Notes: generated from the sequence alone by a model not told the origin. A stretch of DNA of 64,000 nt from Selaginella moellendorffii (GCF_000143415.4 NW_003314377.1:262240-326239); one strand, 5' to 3'. Shown: positions 1-10,559, counted from the stretch's first letter. A program made the numbers and translations.

Positions 1-466
1 GGCTTGGCACAAGCAGGTAAGTGCATTCATCTTGTTGTGTTGTTTTAGATTTAGGGATTAGATTAGATTTGAAACTCCTAGGAAGATCTCATATGGACGT
101 TTTCCTCCTAGTTTAGAGATTCCAGGAGTTTTCACTGGCAACCACAGTGGGATAGAGCAGATCAAGACGCTCATTTCCCCAAAACTTCAAGGAAAACAGA
201 CTAAAGACGCACAAGAAAATGGCATAAGAAGAAAAAAAAGACCCAAAAATCAAGAAAAACAAGAGCGTAAAACAAAAACGGTGGAAAATTATGAAGGAAT
301 GAAGAAAAAAATGGATCATAAGACCAAAATATAAAGAACACTTGAAGATTGAAGCCACCCAAGTTGTGGAAAACTTGGAGCGTACGCGTAACTGTTTTGG
401 CAAGAGGTTGAAGAAAGTGAATATTCCAAGAATCTGTGATAAGGAAACAACCAAGGAAAAATTCTA

Positions 467-817
467 GTGGCTGGAGATGGAGGAAGAATGAAAAAGCACG
501 ACTGCCCATTTGGAGACACAAGCTATACAAGATATGAGGACTGCCTTTTGTGTGGTTTCAAAAATTATGCAAAACCATACAAGCAATGCTATTCAAAATG
601 GCAATGCGACACTTGCAAGCAAGCAAAAGTAAGACTCCAAATCAGGGATGAAAATGCCACAGCGGAGGAGAGAAGAAAACAAGAAGAAATACCCCAAGAA
701 AACGACACCAAAAAGAAAGATGATAGTTTAGAACAAGTAGCAAAACAAAGCTTTAGCTGCTTACGAAAACTACAAGAAACAATTTTGCAACTCTTTTACA
801 AATTGTCTAGCAAATAG
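467..817 (+). CDS. Unrecognised cysteine-rich ORF in element A
   Basis: A 116-residue open frame that I do not recognise. The first half (residues about 12-52) holds seven cysteines, with CLLC and CDTC pairs that could bind zinc. The second half is very rich in Lys, Glu and Gln and looks helical or coiled. It sits at the left of element A, upstream of the protease-RT-integrase block, where a gag or accessory protein would lie. The cysteine spacing does not match the usual gag zinc knuckle (CX2CX4HX4C). It could also be a chance frame in decayed DNA. No promoter was recognised. Confidence 0.35.
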   Translation: MAGDGGRMKKHDCPFGDTSYTRYEDCLLCGFKNYAKPYKQCYSKWQCDTCKQAKVRLQIRDENATAEERRKQEEIPQENDTKKKDDSLEQVAKQSFSCLRKLQETILQLFYKLSSK

Positions 818-899
818 GAAGAATGCAAAAATGAGGAAATGTTGAAAGAAAAATATGTTTACTTCGATTTCTTTGCAACTCGAAGAACTCTGACTTGGG

Positions 900-1253
900 G
901 TGTATCGTGGACACCTCTTTCAACAAACAATTGTCGAATTCCTAGGCATACACAAACATGAAACTTTTCAACCATTAACGCTTGCTTTCAACACTGATTT
1001 GACGAGAGTCATAGCAACAACAAAGTATAGCACCTTTGAACCACGAGTTCGTTGGTTTGTGGACACTCTTAGATTTAGAGATTTCGAAGAGAATGCGGAA
1101 TTACTTTACCGACTTCTTCAAAGTCCTCTTCGTGTAATGCTACCAACAAGCACTCTTATTGAACAATATACTATAGCATATTGGCACCATTTAGGATGGA
1201 CAAGAATAGCTAGAAAATTAAGAAATCAAAGACAAGGCCGTCAACAAATTTAA
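900..1253 (+). CDS. Unrecognised ORF in element A
   Basis: A 117-residue open frame following the cysteine-rich ORF by about 80 bases. The composition is protein-like (balanced hydrophobic and charged residues, ending in a basic RKLRNQRQGRQQ tail), but I know no family for it. It lies where a gag or capsid-like protein of element A would be expected, so a structural role is an inference from position only. Confidence 0.3.
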   Translation: MYRGHLFQQTIVEFLGIHKHETFQPLTLAFNTDLTRVIATTKYSTFEPRVRWFVDTLRFRDFEENAELLYRLLQSPLRVMLPTSTLIEQYTIAYWHHLGWTRIARKLRNQRQGRQQI

Positions 1254-2255
1254 ATTCGGAATTCAAGTTCAAGAAACCGATGGGAACCTGAACTTGAGTC
1301 AAGTTCAAGGGAACGACTTGAAAACTCAAGGATAACAAGTCGAAGGAGGAGAAATTTAAGATAGAATCATAATAGGCCAAGATTAAATACAGTAACAAAC
1401 TTCAACTTTGACACTAATGTCCAACATCGAAACCCTAGCCTAGAGCTACATATCACTCGCAACCAACAAGGAAGAGTGCGTCCAAGTAGTCTCAACATTT
1501 TAAGGAGTATTTTAGGAGATCTTGCGTCAAGATTTCAAACTTATAATGCAAGAGTTTTAATTAAGACTATCCCTTGGGAAGTTCGTGAAGCGATCGACTC
1601 TGATCGTGAAAGAGAACATGCTATATGACAGAGGGAAGTAGAACACCACCAGCAAGAACAGCATCAGGGAAATGCACCATCACGAAATCGACTATAGAAA
1701 AAAGTGCACTGGATAAATCTGCGCACACATAGGCTTAAAGCAACAAGAATCTGTTGGAAACTATACTGTGACGTGTGGACGTCATTAGAGACTAGAAACA
1801 TACGAGCAGTAGGACATTTAAAATACAACCACTACTATATTCAGGATTTTCAAATATTACCAACGACAAAAGCTCATAGTGAGAGCTTGCATACCACAAC
1901 AACCAACACATCATAAGAGATTAAAACAATTGTTCAAGATTGGACTACTAGAAAGAATTGCAATCATTTGCATACCTGCTTGATCCCGAAGTTGGCGAAC
2001 AGTGTCCAAATTTACTAGCGAACAGCTATATCGATCAATTTATGACACAACCGACCTGCTTCCACAAACAAAATCGTACTTACTTACACCACCAGATTTT
2101 TCAAATACAAGACCTTTCCTGAGCTAGACTCAAGAAAGTGACCTCGAGAAGAAACTCGGGAAGAATTGAGACAGAAAAACTCAATTGAAGATTCAAGACA
2201 TAAGAGCTTGACTTTGCAACAAAACCAACTTGCAGAAGACTCAGGACATAAGAGC
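1254..2255 (+). other. Decayed coding-like DNA of element A
   Basis: Short open stretches separated by stops; one (1704-1916) is 70 codons. Conceptual fragments have coding-like composition, but none resembles a family I know. It ends at the TTGAC target site of element B (2256-2260). Confidence 0.4.
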
Positions 2256-2260
2256 TTGAC

Positions 2261-2372
2261 TGACACGAACCATAGGAATATTCCGAGAATATTCTATGGC
2301 TTGTGGGATTTAAGGCCGTAACGCCTTAAGGGTTGGGAGGTTGGCCTAGGGTTCGCTCTCTTGTTCGTTTCA
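2261..2372 (+). repeat. 5' LTR of element B
   Basis: Starts TGACACGAACC and ends GTTTCA; 112 bp, matched by 5483-5594. Preceded by target duplication TTGAC at 2256-2260. Confidence 0.95.
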
Positions 2373-2373
2373 T

Positions 2374-2385
2374 TGGTATCGGAGC
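2374..2385 (+). other. Primer binding site of element B
   Basis: TGGTATCGGAGC differs at one base from the initiator-Met tRNA complement TGGTATCAGAGC and lies one base inside the 5' LTR. Confidence 0.85.
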
Positions 2386-2402
2386 AGCACGTTCTTTTGG
2401 GG

Positions 2403-3398
2403 ATGGTGGGAGAGCAAGACATTGATCCTGATGAGGAGTATGGCGTTAGTGATGATAGCCATGACGATGCAGAAGAGACTCTTGATGATGTCGTTGTGCG
2501 GCAAGGACTCCAGATTTCTGAGGTTCAGAGCGACATAAAGGACGTTAAGGATTCCGTCAATCTCATTAAGGATTTCTTGCTTCGCATGAACCCTCAAAGG
2601 TTGAATCAATCTCATGTCCGTGATTACCATTGGTATGTCAAACATGCCAAGGATTATGGTATTGTGGAATGGAAATCATCACCGGATGTTTGTGATAGTC
2701 AAGAGGTTGATTCTTGGTTGGAATTGTGGGAAAGTTGTTGGTCTCACAATCCTTGTAAGGATAAGGTGAAGATAGATTTCTTTGTGACGAAGTTTACGGG
2801 CCATGCTTCTTCGTGGTGGAAGAACTACATCAAAGCTAATCCGAAGCCGACTTCTTGGACTAATTTGACAAAGGTTTTCCGCGCTTCGTTTGTCAAGAAG
2901 TTTGAAGAAGTTGATCTTGTGAATCAATTGTTAGAGATCCGGCAAGGGACTCTGTCTTTAGATGCGTATGCCCGCAAGTTTTGTGATCTTTGCCTTAGTC
3001 TCACAGGCACCTATAATGAGCTGCTAAAGGTGCAATGTTTTATCAAAGGATTGAGCTCGGTGGATGTGCAGCAGAAGGTCAAGAAGGATTTTCCAGCAAC
3101 ATTGACTGATGCTATCACTAAGGCTCAGATCTTTTCGCCCGAACCATCAGTCAACTCGGTCAACTCTGGTCAACGAGATAGTCCACAGAGTAGTCAACGT
3201 GATGACCAGCTTGCTAATTCTTCATATTCGGGGAAGAAACGGTCGTTATTCCGTTGTGGCTCGAAGCATGAAAATGGCAGTGAAGCTAAGAAACTTCGTT
3301 TGGACCAGCGAGAGAAAGACAAGGCGGAGGGCAATTGTTTTCGTTGCCATAGAGCTGGACATCAGAGCAAGGATTGTTCTAAAGGGGTCAATGAATGA
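2403..3398 (+). CDS. Gag polyprotein of element B
   Basis: Start chosen at the ATG at 2403, because the longer open frame from 2361 would overlap the LTR end and primer site; this gives 331 residues. The N-terminal third is acidic. The middle carries the Ty3-type retrotransposon gag domain, with the tryptophan-rich helices around W..LWESCWSHN and SSWWKNYIK. The C-terminus has one zinc knuckle, CFRCHRAGHQSKDC (CX2CX4HX4C), preceded by a basic stretch. The product should coat RNA and form the virus-like particle. The frame is intact, but the stop directly after the knuckle is followed by the internal deletion that removed protease and RT. Confidence 0.9.
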   Translation: MVGEQDIDPDEEYGVSDDSHDDAEETLDDVVVRQGLQISEVQSDIKDVKDSVNLIKDFLLRMNPQRLNQSHVRDYHWYVKHAKDYGIVEWKSSPDVCDSQEVDSWLELWESCWSHNPCKDKVKIDFFVTKFTGHASSWWKNYIKANPKPTSWTNLTKVFRASFVKKFEEVDLVNQLLEIRQGTLSLDAYARKFCDLCLSLTGTYNELLKVQCFIKGLSSVDVQQKVKKDFPATLTDAITKAQIFSPEPSVNSVNSGQRDSPQSSQRDDQLANSSYSGKKRSLFRCGSKHENGSEAKKLRLDQREKDKAEGNCFRCHRAGHQSKDCSKGVNE

Positions 3399-3531
3399 TA
3401 AGGTGACTGTGGTGGAAATTATAGGCAATGATGTGAGTGATAGTGCTTTTGAGGCCATATTGCTTCAAGTTAGGCATTCTCTCGCCTTCATGAGCCACAA
3501 GTTTGATATCACACAGCAGAATTGACCTACT

Positions 3532-5234
3532 CAAGAATGGCGACATTATCTAAATGGATCGGACTTCCATATAGTTTCAGATCATCAGTCTCTTCAGATG
3601 TGGATCTTCGAGGCCGCCTTGCTCGTTGGCAAGAGTTCCTGCAGGAAATGTCTGTTAAGATCCGGTACAAGCATGGAGGTGACAATAAGGTGGCTGATGC
3701 GTTATCCAGGATAGTAAATTTTATCTCGTTCGTGAAGCTATCCAGCGATCTCTTGGATGAGCTTAAGGAGTTTGCTGACTTCGACTCCTTTATCACTGAT
3801 ATTCGCGCGAAGGTTTTGTTGAGGGACGCCTCTACAGATTTGAAGGGTGACAAGTTTGCATCATTCGAAATACGAGATGGAATCCTAGTGAAGAAGGGAT
3901 GTGTTGTGGTTCCTCATGTTGACAAACTCATCAAACGGATTTTGGTTGAGTGTCATGATGTGCCAAGTGCTGGGCATCTGGGGGTATTAAGAACATATAT
4001 GTTGGTGAAGAGGCATTTCTTTTGGCCTGGGATGAAGTCAGATGTTGAGAAGTACGTACGTGGTTGCTTGACCTGCCAGGCGGTCAAAGTTGATCATCAG
4101 AAGCTTGCTGGCCTCTATCATCCTTTACGTATTCCCGAGAATAAGTGGGATAGCATCTCGATGGACTTTATCACTGGTTTGCCCAAAACCTTTTGAGGAA
4201 ATGATGCTATTTGGGTTGTTGTGGATCGTTTGACGAAGATGGCTCACTTCTTCCCTGTGAAGACAACGATAAAAGCTTCTGAACTTGCTCAGTTGTTTGT
4301 AGATCGGTTATTCAGTCTCTATGGTTTGCCGGGTGACATTGTGAGTGATCGGGATCCTAAATTCAGGTCCAAGTTTTGGCAAACGGTCTTTGAAAAACTA
4401 GAGACTAAACTGAGCATGAGTAGTGGTGAGCATCCACAATCTGATGGGCAGACAGAGCGCATGAATCAGCTATTAGAAGATATGCTACAGTCTTTTGTGG
4501 GAAACTTGACTCGACAGGGAGTATGGGAAAAATACTTGCCTTTGCTTCAGTTTGCTCACAATAGCGCTCATCAATCGGCTATTGGCATGTCTCCTTTTAT
4601 GGCGATGTATGGCTATGAGCCTAGGTCTCCTGTGAATTTGAATTTGGCTTTGGTTCGGGTTCCTCATGCTTGTGATTTCCTGGAGGATATGCAAGACAAG
4701 CTTGAGTTGGCAAAATTGAACATGAGGCAAGCTCAAGAACAAGACAAAAGATTGGCTGATGAGCATCGTCGTCATCAAGAGTACAAAGTTGGTGACAAGG
4801 TTTTCCTTAAGCTGTCGGATGCACAACGATCTCTAAAAGGAAGTGGTAGTGCTAAGTTGTCCCCACAGTATTGTGGGCCTTGGACAATTTTACAGCGTGT
4901 GGGGGATCTTGCATACACTTTGGATTTGCCAGTTAGTTCGAAGATTCATCCAACGTTCCATGTGAGCAAGCTTAAAGTGTGTTTGCACTCTGGTGATATC
5001 GTGGATCAGTCCATCATCCAGGTTCCAGAGATTGATGCAGAGAAGGCTGGTTCGGCCAATATTCTTGCTCAAAGATTGGTGAAAACATGCCGGAAAACAA
5101 CTAGGGAGTTGTTAGTTCAGTGGAATGGTTATTCCATGGACGAAGCTACATGGGAAACTGAGGATGACGTGAAGAGAGTGTTTCCGAGTTTTGGTTATGA
5201 CTTGGATGACATTCCTGAGGAAGGGGAGAATTGA
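3532..5234 (+). pseudogene. RNase H tail, integrase and chromodomain of element B
   Basis: From 3532 the frame encodes the RNase H end (QEWRHYLNGS, SDHQSL), shifts frame near 3600, and continues through ADALSR into the integrase. The H2C2 zinc domain lies at about 3950-4090 (HDVPSAGH, CLTC). The catalytic core holds DFITGLP, SDRDPKF and the PQSDGQTE glutamate region, with a TGA stop near 4194 separating the two longest open parts (3522-4196 and 4221-5234). The last 55 codons are a chromodomain (LLVQWNGYSMDEATWE), which in chromoviruses steers integration toward marked chromatin. The protein could only be made by readthrough or in trans, so I call it a pseudogene. Confidence 0.88.
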
Positions 5235-5468
5235 GTTCTATAGCCGTATTGCTATATAATCTGAACCGTTTGTTCTATTCTCATTCTCTTGTTTTCCATG
5301 ACCGTATTGTCATGTGAGAAAGCCGTATTGCTTTCTTTCTTTCGTGACCGTTTGTTGCGATGTTGGTGTTGCCGTTTGCACATCTTTTCTCCATGGCCGT
5401 ATTGCCTTGGACTCCCTTCATTTGAGGCTCGTTTAGCTTCTTGAGGCTACCGTATGTGGCTGGCTCAT
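5235..5468 (+). other. 3' untranslated region of element B
   Basis: Non-coding DNA between the chromodomain stop and the polypurine tract. It repeats the phrase CCGTATTG or CCGTTTG several times (near 5245, 5302, 5325, 5397), giving a loose internal repeat. No other feature seen. Confidence 0.5.
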
Positions 5469-5482
5469 GAGGGAGGGGAGAA
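5469..5482 (+). other. Polypurine tract of element B
   Basis: GAGGGAGGGGAGAA lies directly before the 3' LTR, as expected for plus-strand priming. Confidence 0.85.
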
Positions 5483-5594
5483 TGACACGAACCACGGAAA
5501 TATTCCAAGAATATTCCATGGCCTGTGGGATTTAAGGCCGTAACGCCTTAAGGGTTGGGAGGTTGGCCTAGGGTTCGCTCTCTTGTTCGTTTCA
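5483..5594 (+). repeat. 3' LTR of element B
   Basis: 112 bp, TG...CA, followed by TTGAC (5595-5599), the second copy of the target duplication. Confidence 0.95.
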
Positions 5595-5703
5595 TTGACT
5601 TTGCAATCTATGAAGAACAACATTTGACTCAAGACAACTTAGGCAAAACATAAATTCAGGAAACTTACCTTAATATTCAAGTTGAGAAGACTCAGCAAAC
5701 TGA

Positions 5704-6040
5704 ATGTACAAACACAAACCAGACCCAATCAAGATCTGGGAAAGAGATCTTCGACAAAAGAATCAAGAAGTGAAAAAGGAAGAGATAGAAAAAGAGAAAC
5801 TAGAACAACAACAGCAACAAATTTTAGAAACGATATTAGAGAAGTACGACAAAGAGGATAAAGAAATTCAAGTTGCCGAGTCGAACAACTCAGCCAAAGA
5901 TAACAAAGAACTAAATATTGAAGATGCCCAAAAGTTTGAGGCATTTGAAGAAGCAGAAAACATAGCACCAAAGTTTTACTCCAATCCAAACTCACCAGAA
6001 CAACAACTTCACCAACAAAGTCTACAACTTCAAATGGCAT
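5704..6040 (+). CDS. Lys/Glu/Gln-rich ORF of element A, cut by the gap
   Basis: The 112 codons before the gap encode a highly charged, probably coiled-coil protein (EKEKLEQQQQQILETILEKY). It lies upstream of the protease-like part of element A, where the end of gag would be. I recognise no domain. The 3' part is lost in the 100-N gap. Confidence 0.4.
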
Positions 6041-6140
6041 NNNNNNNNNNNNNNNNNNNNNNNNNNNNNNNNNNNNNNNNNNNNNNNNNNNNNNNNNNNN
6101 NNNNNNNNNNNNNNNNNNNNNNNNNNNNNNNNNNNNNNNN
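6041..6140. other. Assembly gap (100 N)
   Basis: Exactly 100 N characters, the conventional length for a gap of unknown size. Continuity of element A across it is not proven by sequence. Confidence 0.99.
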
Positions 6141-6189
6141 ATTAACCTTACAATAAATACTTCAAATAGCACCATATCTTAAGAGCCAA

Positions 6190-6663
6190 ATGCTTAAGAT
6201 TTGTTGTCCACAAATTCCTGATGCTCGCACTCAAGAAAAGCAATTTCCATCTACATCTGAGAAAGAGGATAACATAAAAATCCAACCTGGAGATTACGAT
6301 GATAATGTACCTTGTATTGACCTCAACATAGGCAAGAATCAAATCAATGGAGCAATACTTGATGGAGGCTCGGGTGTGTATAATCGAGCATGGTATATGT
6401 AAAGCAATGGGACTTGGACCCATACAACCTGCTCCCTTCAATGTCTGCATGGCAGACCAACATGTTGTAAGACCAGCTGGCATAATAAGAGATATCACCA
6501 TTGGAATCAAAGGACACAAGTTCAAGATCAACTTCGTGGTATTAAAAATGCCAATTGAAGAATCCTCTTACGTACTCTTGCTTGGAAGACCATGATTAAA
6601 CAAAGTAGTTTATGCTCAATATTGGATGGACCATGAAATTTGTATACAATCAGACAAAGGATA
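6190..6663 (+). pseudogene. Aspartic-protease-like segment of element A
   Basis: Two overlapping frames (6190-6402 and 6347-6595) together resemble a retropepsin domain: a first strand (VPCIDLNIGKNQINGAILDGG, with ILDGG in place of the usual DTG or DSG), a central part with ADQHV, IRDITIGI, and the late LLLGRP motif typical of Ty3 proteases. The frame changes near 6360-6400, and a stop follows LLLGRP at 6594. The catalytic triplet is altered (DGG), so even a restored frame might not be active. Confidence 0.6.
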
Positions 6664-6664
6664 A

Positions 6665-8510
6665 ATGAAAATAGCTACAACTACAACCAAGAAAATTCCA
6701 AAAAGATTTCAACCAAATCAAGCCCAAGAATACAATTGGCAAGAAGGCTTGGACGACCTTGAAGAAGCTAAACTCCTTGAAGCTTACCTAGAGCTACGAG
6801 CTTTTCAAGAAATCGATTTACACCATGTACTACCAGTAGTGGCTCAAGACCAGCACCACAACTTAAACTCGATGGACCAACCACTCTACTCTACAAAGCT
6901 ACATGCTCAAAGTCAACAAAGATTAAAGATAAAACAACAAAACGAGAAGCCAACTCTCAAGCCTGAACAATTACAATCTAAAGAATACAACATTCAGATT
7001 GATGATAATCCAGCCCTACAATCTAGAAATGACAACTTTACACCCCGAATTAACCTTAATGAAGAAATAGAAGAACTCAATCTTGGACTTCACGAAGATC
7101 CACACAACATACTCATTGTTGCAAATCTTGACAAAAACTTCAAGATAAAATCTCAACAATTACTCATAACTTACAAGGACGTTTTCACATGGTCATACAA
7201 AGATCTCAAGGGAATACCCCCGAAACTATGTACACATCGCATAGAGTTACTACCAGGAACTCGACCAATTAAGCAAACAGCTTATCACATGAATCCAAAC
7301 TTCACTGATAAAGTCAAAACAGAACTCAACAAACTACAAAATGCTAGATTCATTTACCCCATCAAGAATGCACAATGGTTGTCACCATTGGCTATCGTCC
7401 CAAAAAAATTGCGAATTTGTGTCAATTACAAAAAGTTGAATGATGTCACGGAAAAAGACTCTTTCCTTATACCATTCTCAGACGAGATACTTGACGCAGT
7501 TGCAGGACATGAGATGTACTCATTCCTCGACGAATTTTCGGGATATAATCAAGTCCACATAGCGCCAGAAGATCAATACAAGACTGCCTTCATCAGTCTA
7601 TGGGGCACATATGCATACTCCAGAATGCCATTCGGATTAACAAATGCACCATTTACTTTTCAAAGGATAATTACCAACACATTTCAGGAATACTTGACTG
7701 ATTTTATGTGCGTCTTCATGGATGACTTCAGCATTTTTGGAGCAAAAGAAAAACACCTTGAACACTTAGAAAAGTGTTTCATTAAATATCAACAAAACCG
7801 AGTTGCACTTATATTTTCTTTGTCAAATTAGGAATACTCCTTGGCCATGTCATTTGTAAAGACGGAATTCTCATTGACAAAGCAAAAATAGAGGTCATCG
7901 TCAAATGACTCCACCCATGGATTTAACGAGTTTGCGAAGATTTCTCGGAAAAATGGGTTACCATAGACGTTTTATTCAAGACTATGCAAAGATTGCTAAA
8001 CCGCTTACGGAGCTACTTAAGAAATCTCAAGTTTATGCATGGACACAAGATTGTCAACTGGCCTTTGACACACTTAAGGATAAACTTACAAAAGCCCCCA
8101 TACTGGTTCAACCAGACTGGACATAGGAATTCATTGTCCAAGTAGATGCATTTGATTATGCACTTGGAGTTATACTTTGCCAGAGAAAAACTGATAATAG
8201 AGACCATCTGATTTACTACACAAGTTGTAGACTCTCTCCACCAGAGATGAACTATACAACCACGGAAAAAGAAGCATTAGGAATGGTCTATGCACTCACC
8301 AAATTTTGACATTACCTCCTTTCAAACAAAGTCAAGATCATGGTTGATCACCAAGCACTCATACACTTACTCAACAAGACAATACTCACTGGAAGAATCG
8401 TGAGATGGTTTCTTCTACTTCAAGAATTCAACTTTGAGATTATTCACAAGCCAGGCAAACAACATACACAAGCTGATCATCTTAGTCGACTTACCACAGG
8501 GGAACAAGTC
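6665..8510 (+). pseudogene. Reverse transcriptase and RNase H of element A
   Basis: The longest open part (6665-7831, 388 codons) has an N-terminal linker and then the RT fingers and palm: PIKQTAYHMNP, LRICVNYKKLN, YSFLDEFSGYNQ, MPFGLTNAPFTFQR and the catalytic FMDDFSIFG box (FMDD in place of YMDD). The frame breaks near 7800-7905, resumes with LRRFLGKMGYHRRFI and AFDTLKDKL (thumb and connection), has a TAG at 8124-8126, and continues through VDAFDYALGVI and VDHQALIHLL to the RNase H end ADHLSRL near 8490. It copies RNA into DNA in intact relatives; at least three breaks make this copy dead. Confidence 0.85.
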
Positions 8511-9430
8511 ATGAAAACCAATGATGACTTACTTGATTCACACCTTTTTAAGGTCAAAACTCAAGGAATGCTCCAGGATATTTACAAATTCTTGACGACA
8601 AACAAGATCCCAAATCACTACTTCACAAATGATCAAAGGAAACAATTCGTCTTGAGGACACAACGATATTCAGTCGTGGGAGACAAACTATATAAGCTTG
8701 GACATGACAACATCTTGAGAAGATGCATAGAATCACAAGAAGAGGTTAAGGATCTACTCGATGAAGCTCATGCAGGACGATCGGGAGGTCATTTTGCCGA
8801 AGAAATTATGGCTAGGAAAGTGTTACAAGCTGGATTATGGTGGCCAACACTCTAGAAAGATGCCACTCAGCATTGTTAAGAATGTGACATATGTCAAAGA
8901 ACGAAATTTCCACCGAGGAAACAAACTCAGGAACTCAATCTGACAACAACATTGGAACCCTTCCAGCGTTGGGGACTTGATTTTGTTGGACCTATAGCAA
9001 AAAGTAGCAAAGGAAATCAATACATTTTGGTTGCTACCGGCTATATGACAAAATGGGAAGAAGCTCTCCCACTAAAGAAAGCCACAGCAAAAAATACAGC
9101 CAAGTTTCTCTATGAAACAATTATAACACGATATGGATTACCACGAGAAATTGTTATAGATCAAGGAACACATTTTCTGAATGAGACCATCAACATTCTC
9201 GTTAAAGAATTTATCATCAACCATAAGAAGTCAACACCATATTACCCCCAAGGTAATGGACAAGTAGAATCCACAAACAAAACGCTTAAAAACATACTCA
9301 AGAAAATAGTCAAGACAAACCTTAAGGATTGGGATGAAAGAATTTATGATGCTCTTTAGGCTTACAGAACAACTTACAAAGTTTTAACAAATTCTACATC
9401 TTTCAAGCTTGCCTTTTTTCTCCCTTCTCC
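8511..9430 (+). pseudogene. Integrase of element A, 3' truncated
   Basis: The H2C2 zinc domain region (HAGRSGGHF, then CDIC in a shifted frame past a TAG at 8853) leads to a core with WGLDFVGPI, IDQGTHF and PQGNGQVE, carrying the D,D,E positions. A TAG ends the open part at 9359. Homology continues in frame for about 20 more codons (AYRTTYKVL) and stops near 9430. No C-terminal GPY/F module, chromodomain or LTR follows, so the end was removed, probably together with the junction to duplication unit 1. Confidence 0.82.
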
Positions 9431-9574
9431 AATATGCATTGATAATGGAAGGCTAGAGTACAAAAGACCCTTTAACTAGTTTTACATGATGGCAACCACT
9501 ACTTTTTCCTGTTTCTAAGTCTTAAGATTGGAGTCTTGAGACTCGTGATGATACTTCTAAATACAGTAACAAAT
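9431..9574. other. Junction between element A and duplication unit 1
   Basis: About 145 bp that match neither the integrase nor the duplication units by eye. From 9575 (CAATCAGCTGACC) the sequence follows the units. Confidence 0.5.
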
Positions 9575-10153
9575 CAATCAGCTGACCTCAGTATTAGTGG
9601 TCGTGGGCAGTGCATTCTAAAGCTCTTTGACTTGTTGGGCAAAGTCGGGCACCCATGCTGGCATGACTTGGTAGTGACCACAGCAAGTTTTGGTTGTTGA
9701 TATGCAACTAGAACTTGTTTTAAACAGCATATGCATCCTAGTCAAACATGAGGCAGTCAAGAACTCTTGGAATTCCCCATTATTGCAAAGAAATAAAGAA
9801 AAAATATCAATGATTATTCTATTTAACTTTCATTCACCATTTTGTTAAGGAAAAACTTAAACAATACACCACATTATTAAATAATAGTTTAAACGACCAG
9901 GATGTAATCGTTTGTACTACTCCTATTCCATCTATAGTGCCCAATTGTGTAGTGCTGTTAACAATGTAGAGTTGGGAGGCAGCATTAGTCATGTGGATGT
10001 CCTCCGCTGCTGCCTGGTTCGAGGAGCCCTTCCACTGTTGTGAGTTGAGCCTGCAAAGTCTGTTGCAATATTAAAAACGTTTAATTGCCCAGCAAGCCTC
10101 ACTGGTTTGATCAGTCAGTGTATAGTTTTATCTTAAGAGTAACATTCCACGAA
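9575..10153. other. Unit 1 intergenic DNA
   Basis: Non-coding stretch repeated in units 2-4 (from 21960, 30390 and 40830). I see no gene in it. Confidence 0.6.
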
Positions 10154-10345
10154 CTAGAGAGTAGAATTTAGCTGCTCAACCAAAGTCCCACCCATATCCA
10201 TAACCCACGCCTTGTCCACCAGTGGAATCAACTCTCTGCGAGGAAAGAAAATAAGATCCAAGCACTAATCACGCAAGTTTACCGCAGATCATGGCTCACA
10301 ACGAGCAACGTCCTCTCCTTCTTTAAGTATGTGAGGTAAGAATGT
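10154..10345 (-). pseudogene. 3' end of an ABC-transporter ATPase gene (ABCI10-like), unit 1
   Basis: On the minus strand two exons can be read. The upstream exon (about 10345 to 10283) encodes KKERTLLVVSHDLR, where VVSHD is the H-loop of ABC ATPases. A 47-bp intron (10282-10236, GT...AG) follows, and the last exon (10235-10154) continues ELIPLVDKAWVMDMGG to a TAG stop. The wording is closest to my memory of plant chloroplast ABCI10/NAP13-type, ECF-like ATPases. Walker A, Walker B and the signature motif are absent from the unit, so this is only the 3' fragment trapped at the start of each duplication unit. Confidence 0.6.
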
Positions 10346-10372
10346 AGCTTGGAATTTTTGGTGAGGTGTTGC

Positions 10373-10515
10373 TCTAACGAAAGGTGAAACCGTGTGATGG
10401 TGCTCAAGATCCGTCATAGCATATATGGAATGGAAAATGTACATATGTGTGACATGGTGAACCAGTGAAGACTCGTGTCTCTCCACGTGGACTAGCCACG
10501 TGGCACAGGGCCACT
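10373..10515 (-). repeat. 3' LTR of Copia C
   Basis: 143 bp, matching 14912-15054 with few differences. Read on the minus strand, it carries paired CACGTG boxes (plus-strand 10497-10502 and 10484-10489) near its start. Confidence 0.92.
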
Positions 10516-10559
10516 CTCAACACTCCCAGTGGGACTGCGGCCATCACGAGTGATGCTCA

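Larger units (their letters stand above)
2261..5594 (+). mobile_element. Element B: internally deleted Ty3/gypsy chromovirus with 112-bp LTRs
   Basis: Two direct repeats of exactly 112 bp (2261-2372 and 5483-5594) begin TG and end CA and are flanked by the 5-bp duplication TTGAC (2256-2260 and 5595-5599). A tRNA-iMet-type primer site follows the 5' LTR, and a purine tract precedes the 3' LTR. Between them lie gag with a zinc knuckle, the tail of RNase H, integrase and a C-terminal chromodomain. Protease and nearly all of reverse transcriptase are missing between about 3400 and 3530, so the copy cannot be autonomous. The two LTRs differ at only a few positions, so the insertion is fairly young compared with host element A. 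Confidence 0.93.
1..9430 (+). mobile_element. Element A: decayed Ty3/gypsy-type retroelement, interrupted by element B and an assembly gap
   Basis: The stretch reads on the plus strand as a retroelement: unassigned ORFs at 467-1253, a protease-like segment near 6290-6600, reverse transcriptase at 7140-7800, RNase H at 7900-8510 and integrase at 8520-9430. Stops and frame changes occur throughout, so it is not a working copy. Element B interrupts it at 2256-5599. The integrase ends abruptly near 9430, shortly before duplication unit 1 begins, and I found no LTR for A; the left end may lie outside the window. The integrase core wording (PQGNGQVE) and the absence of a visible chromodomain suggest a non-chromovirus Ty3 lineage, perhaps Athila/Tat-like. 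That placement is tentative. Confidence 0.75.

Noticed and set aside
1-60. A 5' LTR of element A at the window start
   Set aside because: No matching direct repeat was found after 9430, and no primer site is visible.
113-530. Minus-strand Phe-rich frames at the left end
   Set aside because: Complement of an A-rich stretch; no domain and no support.
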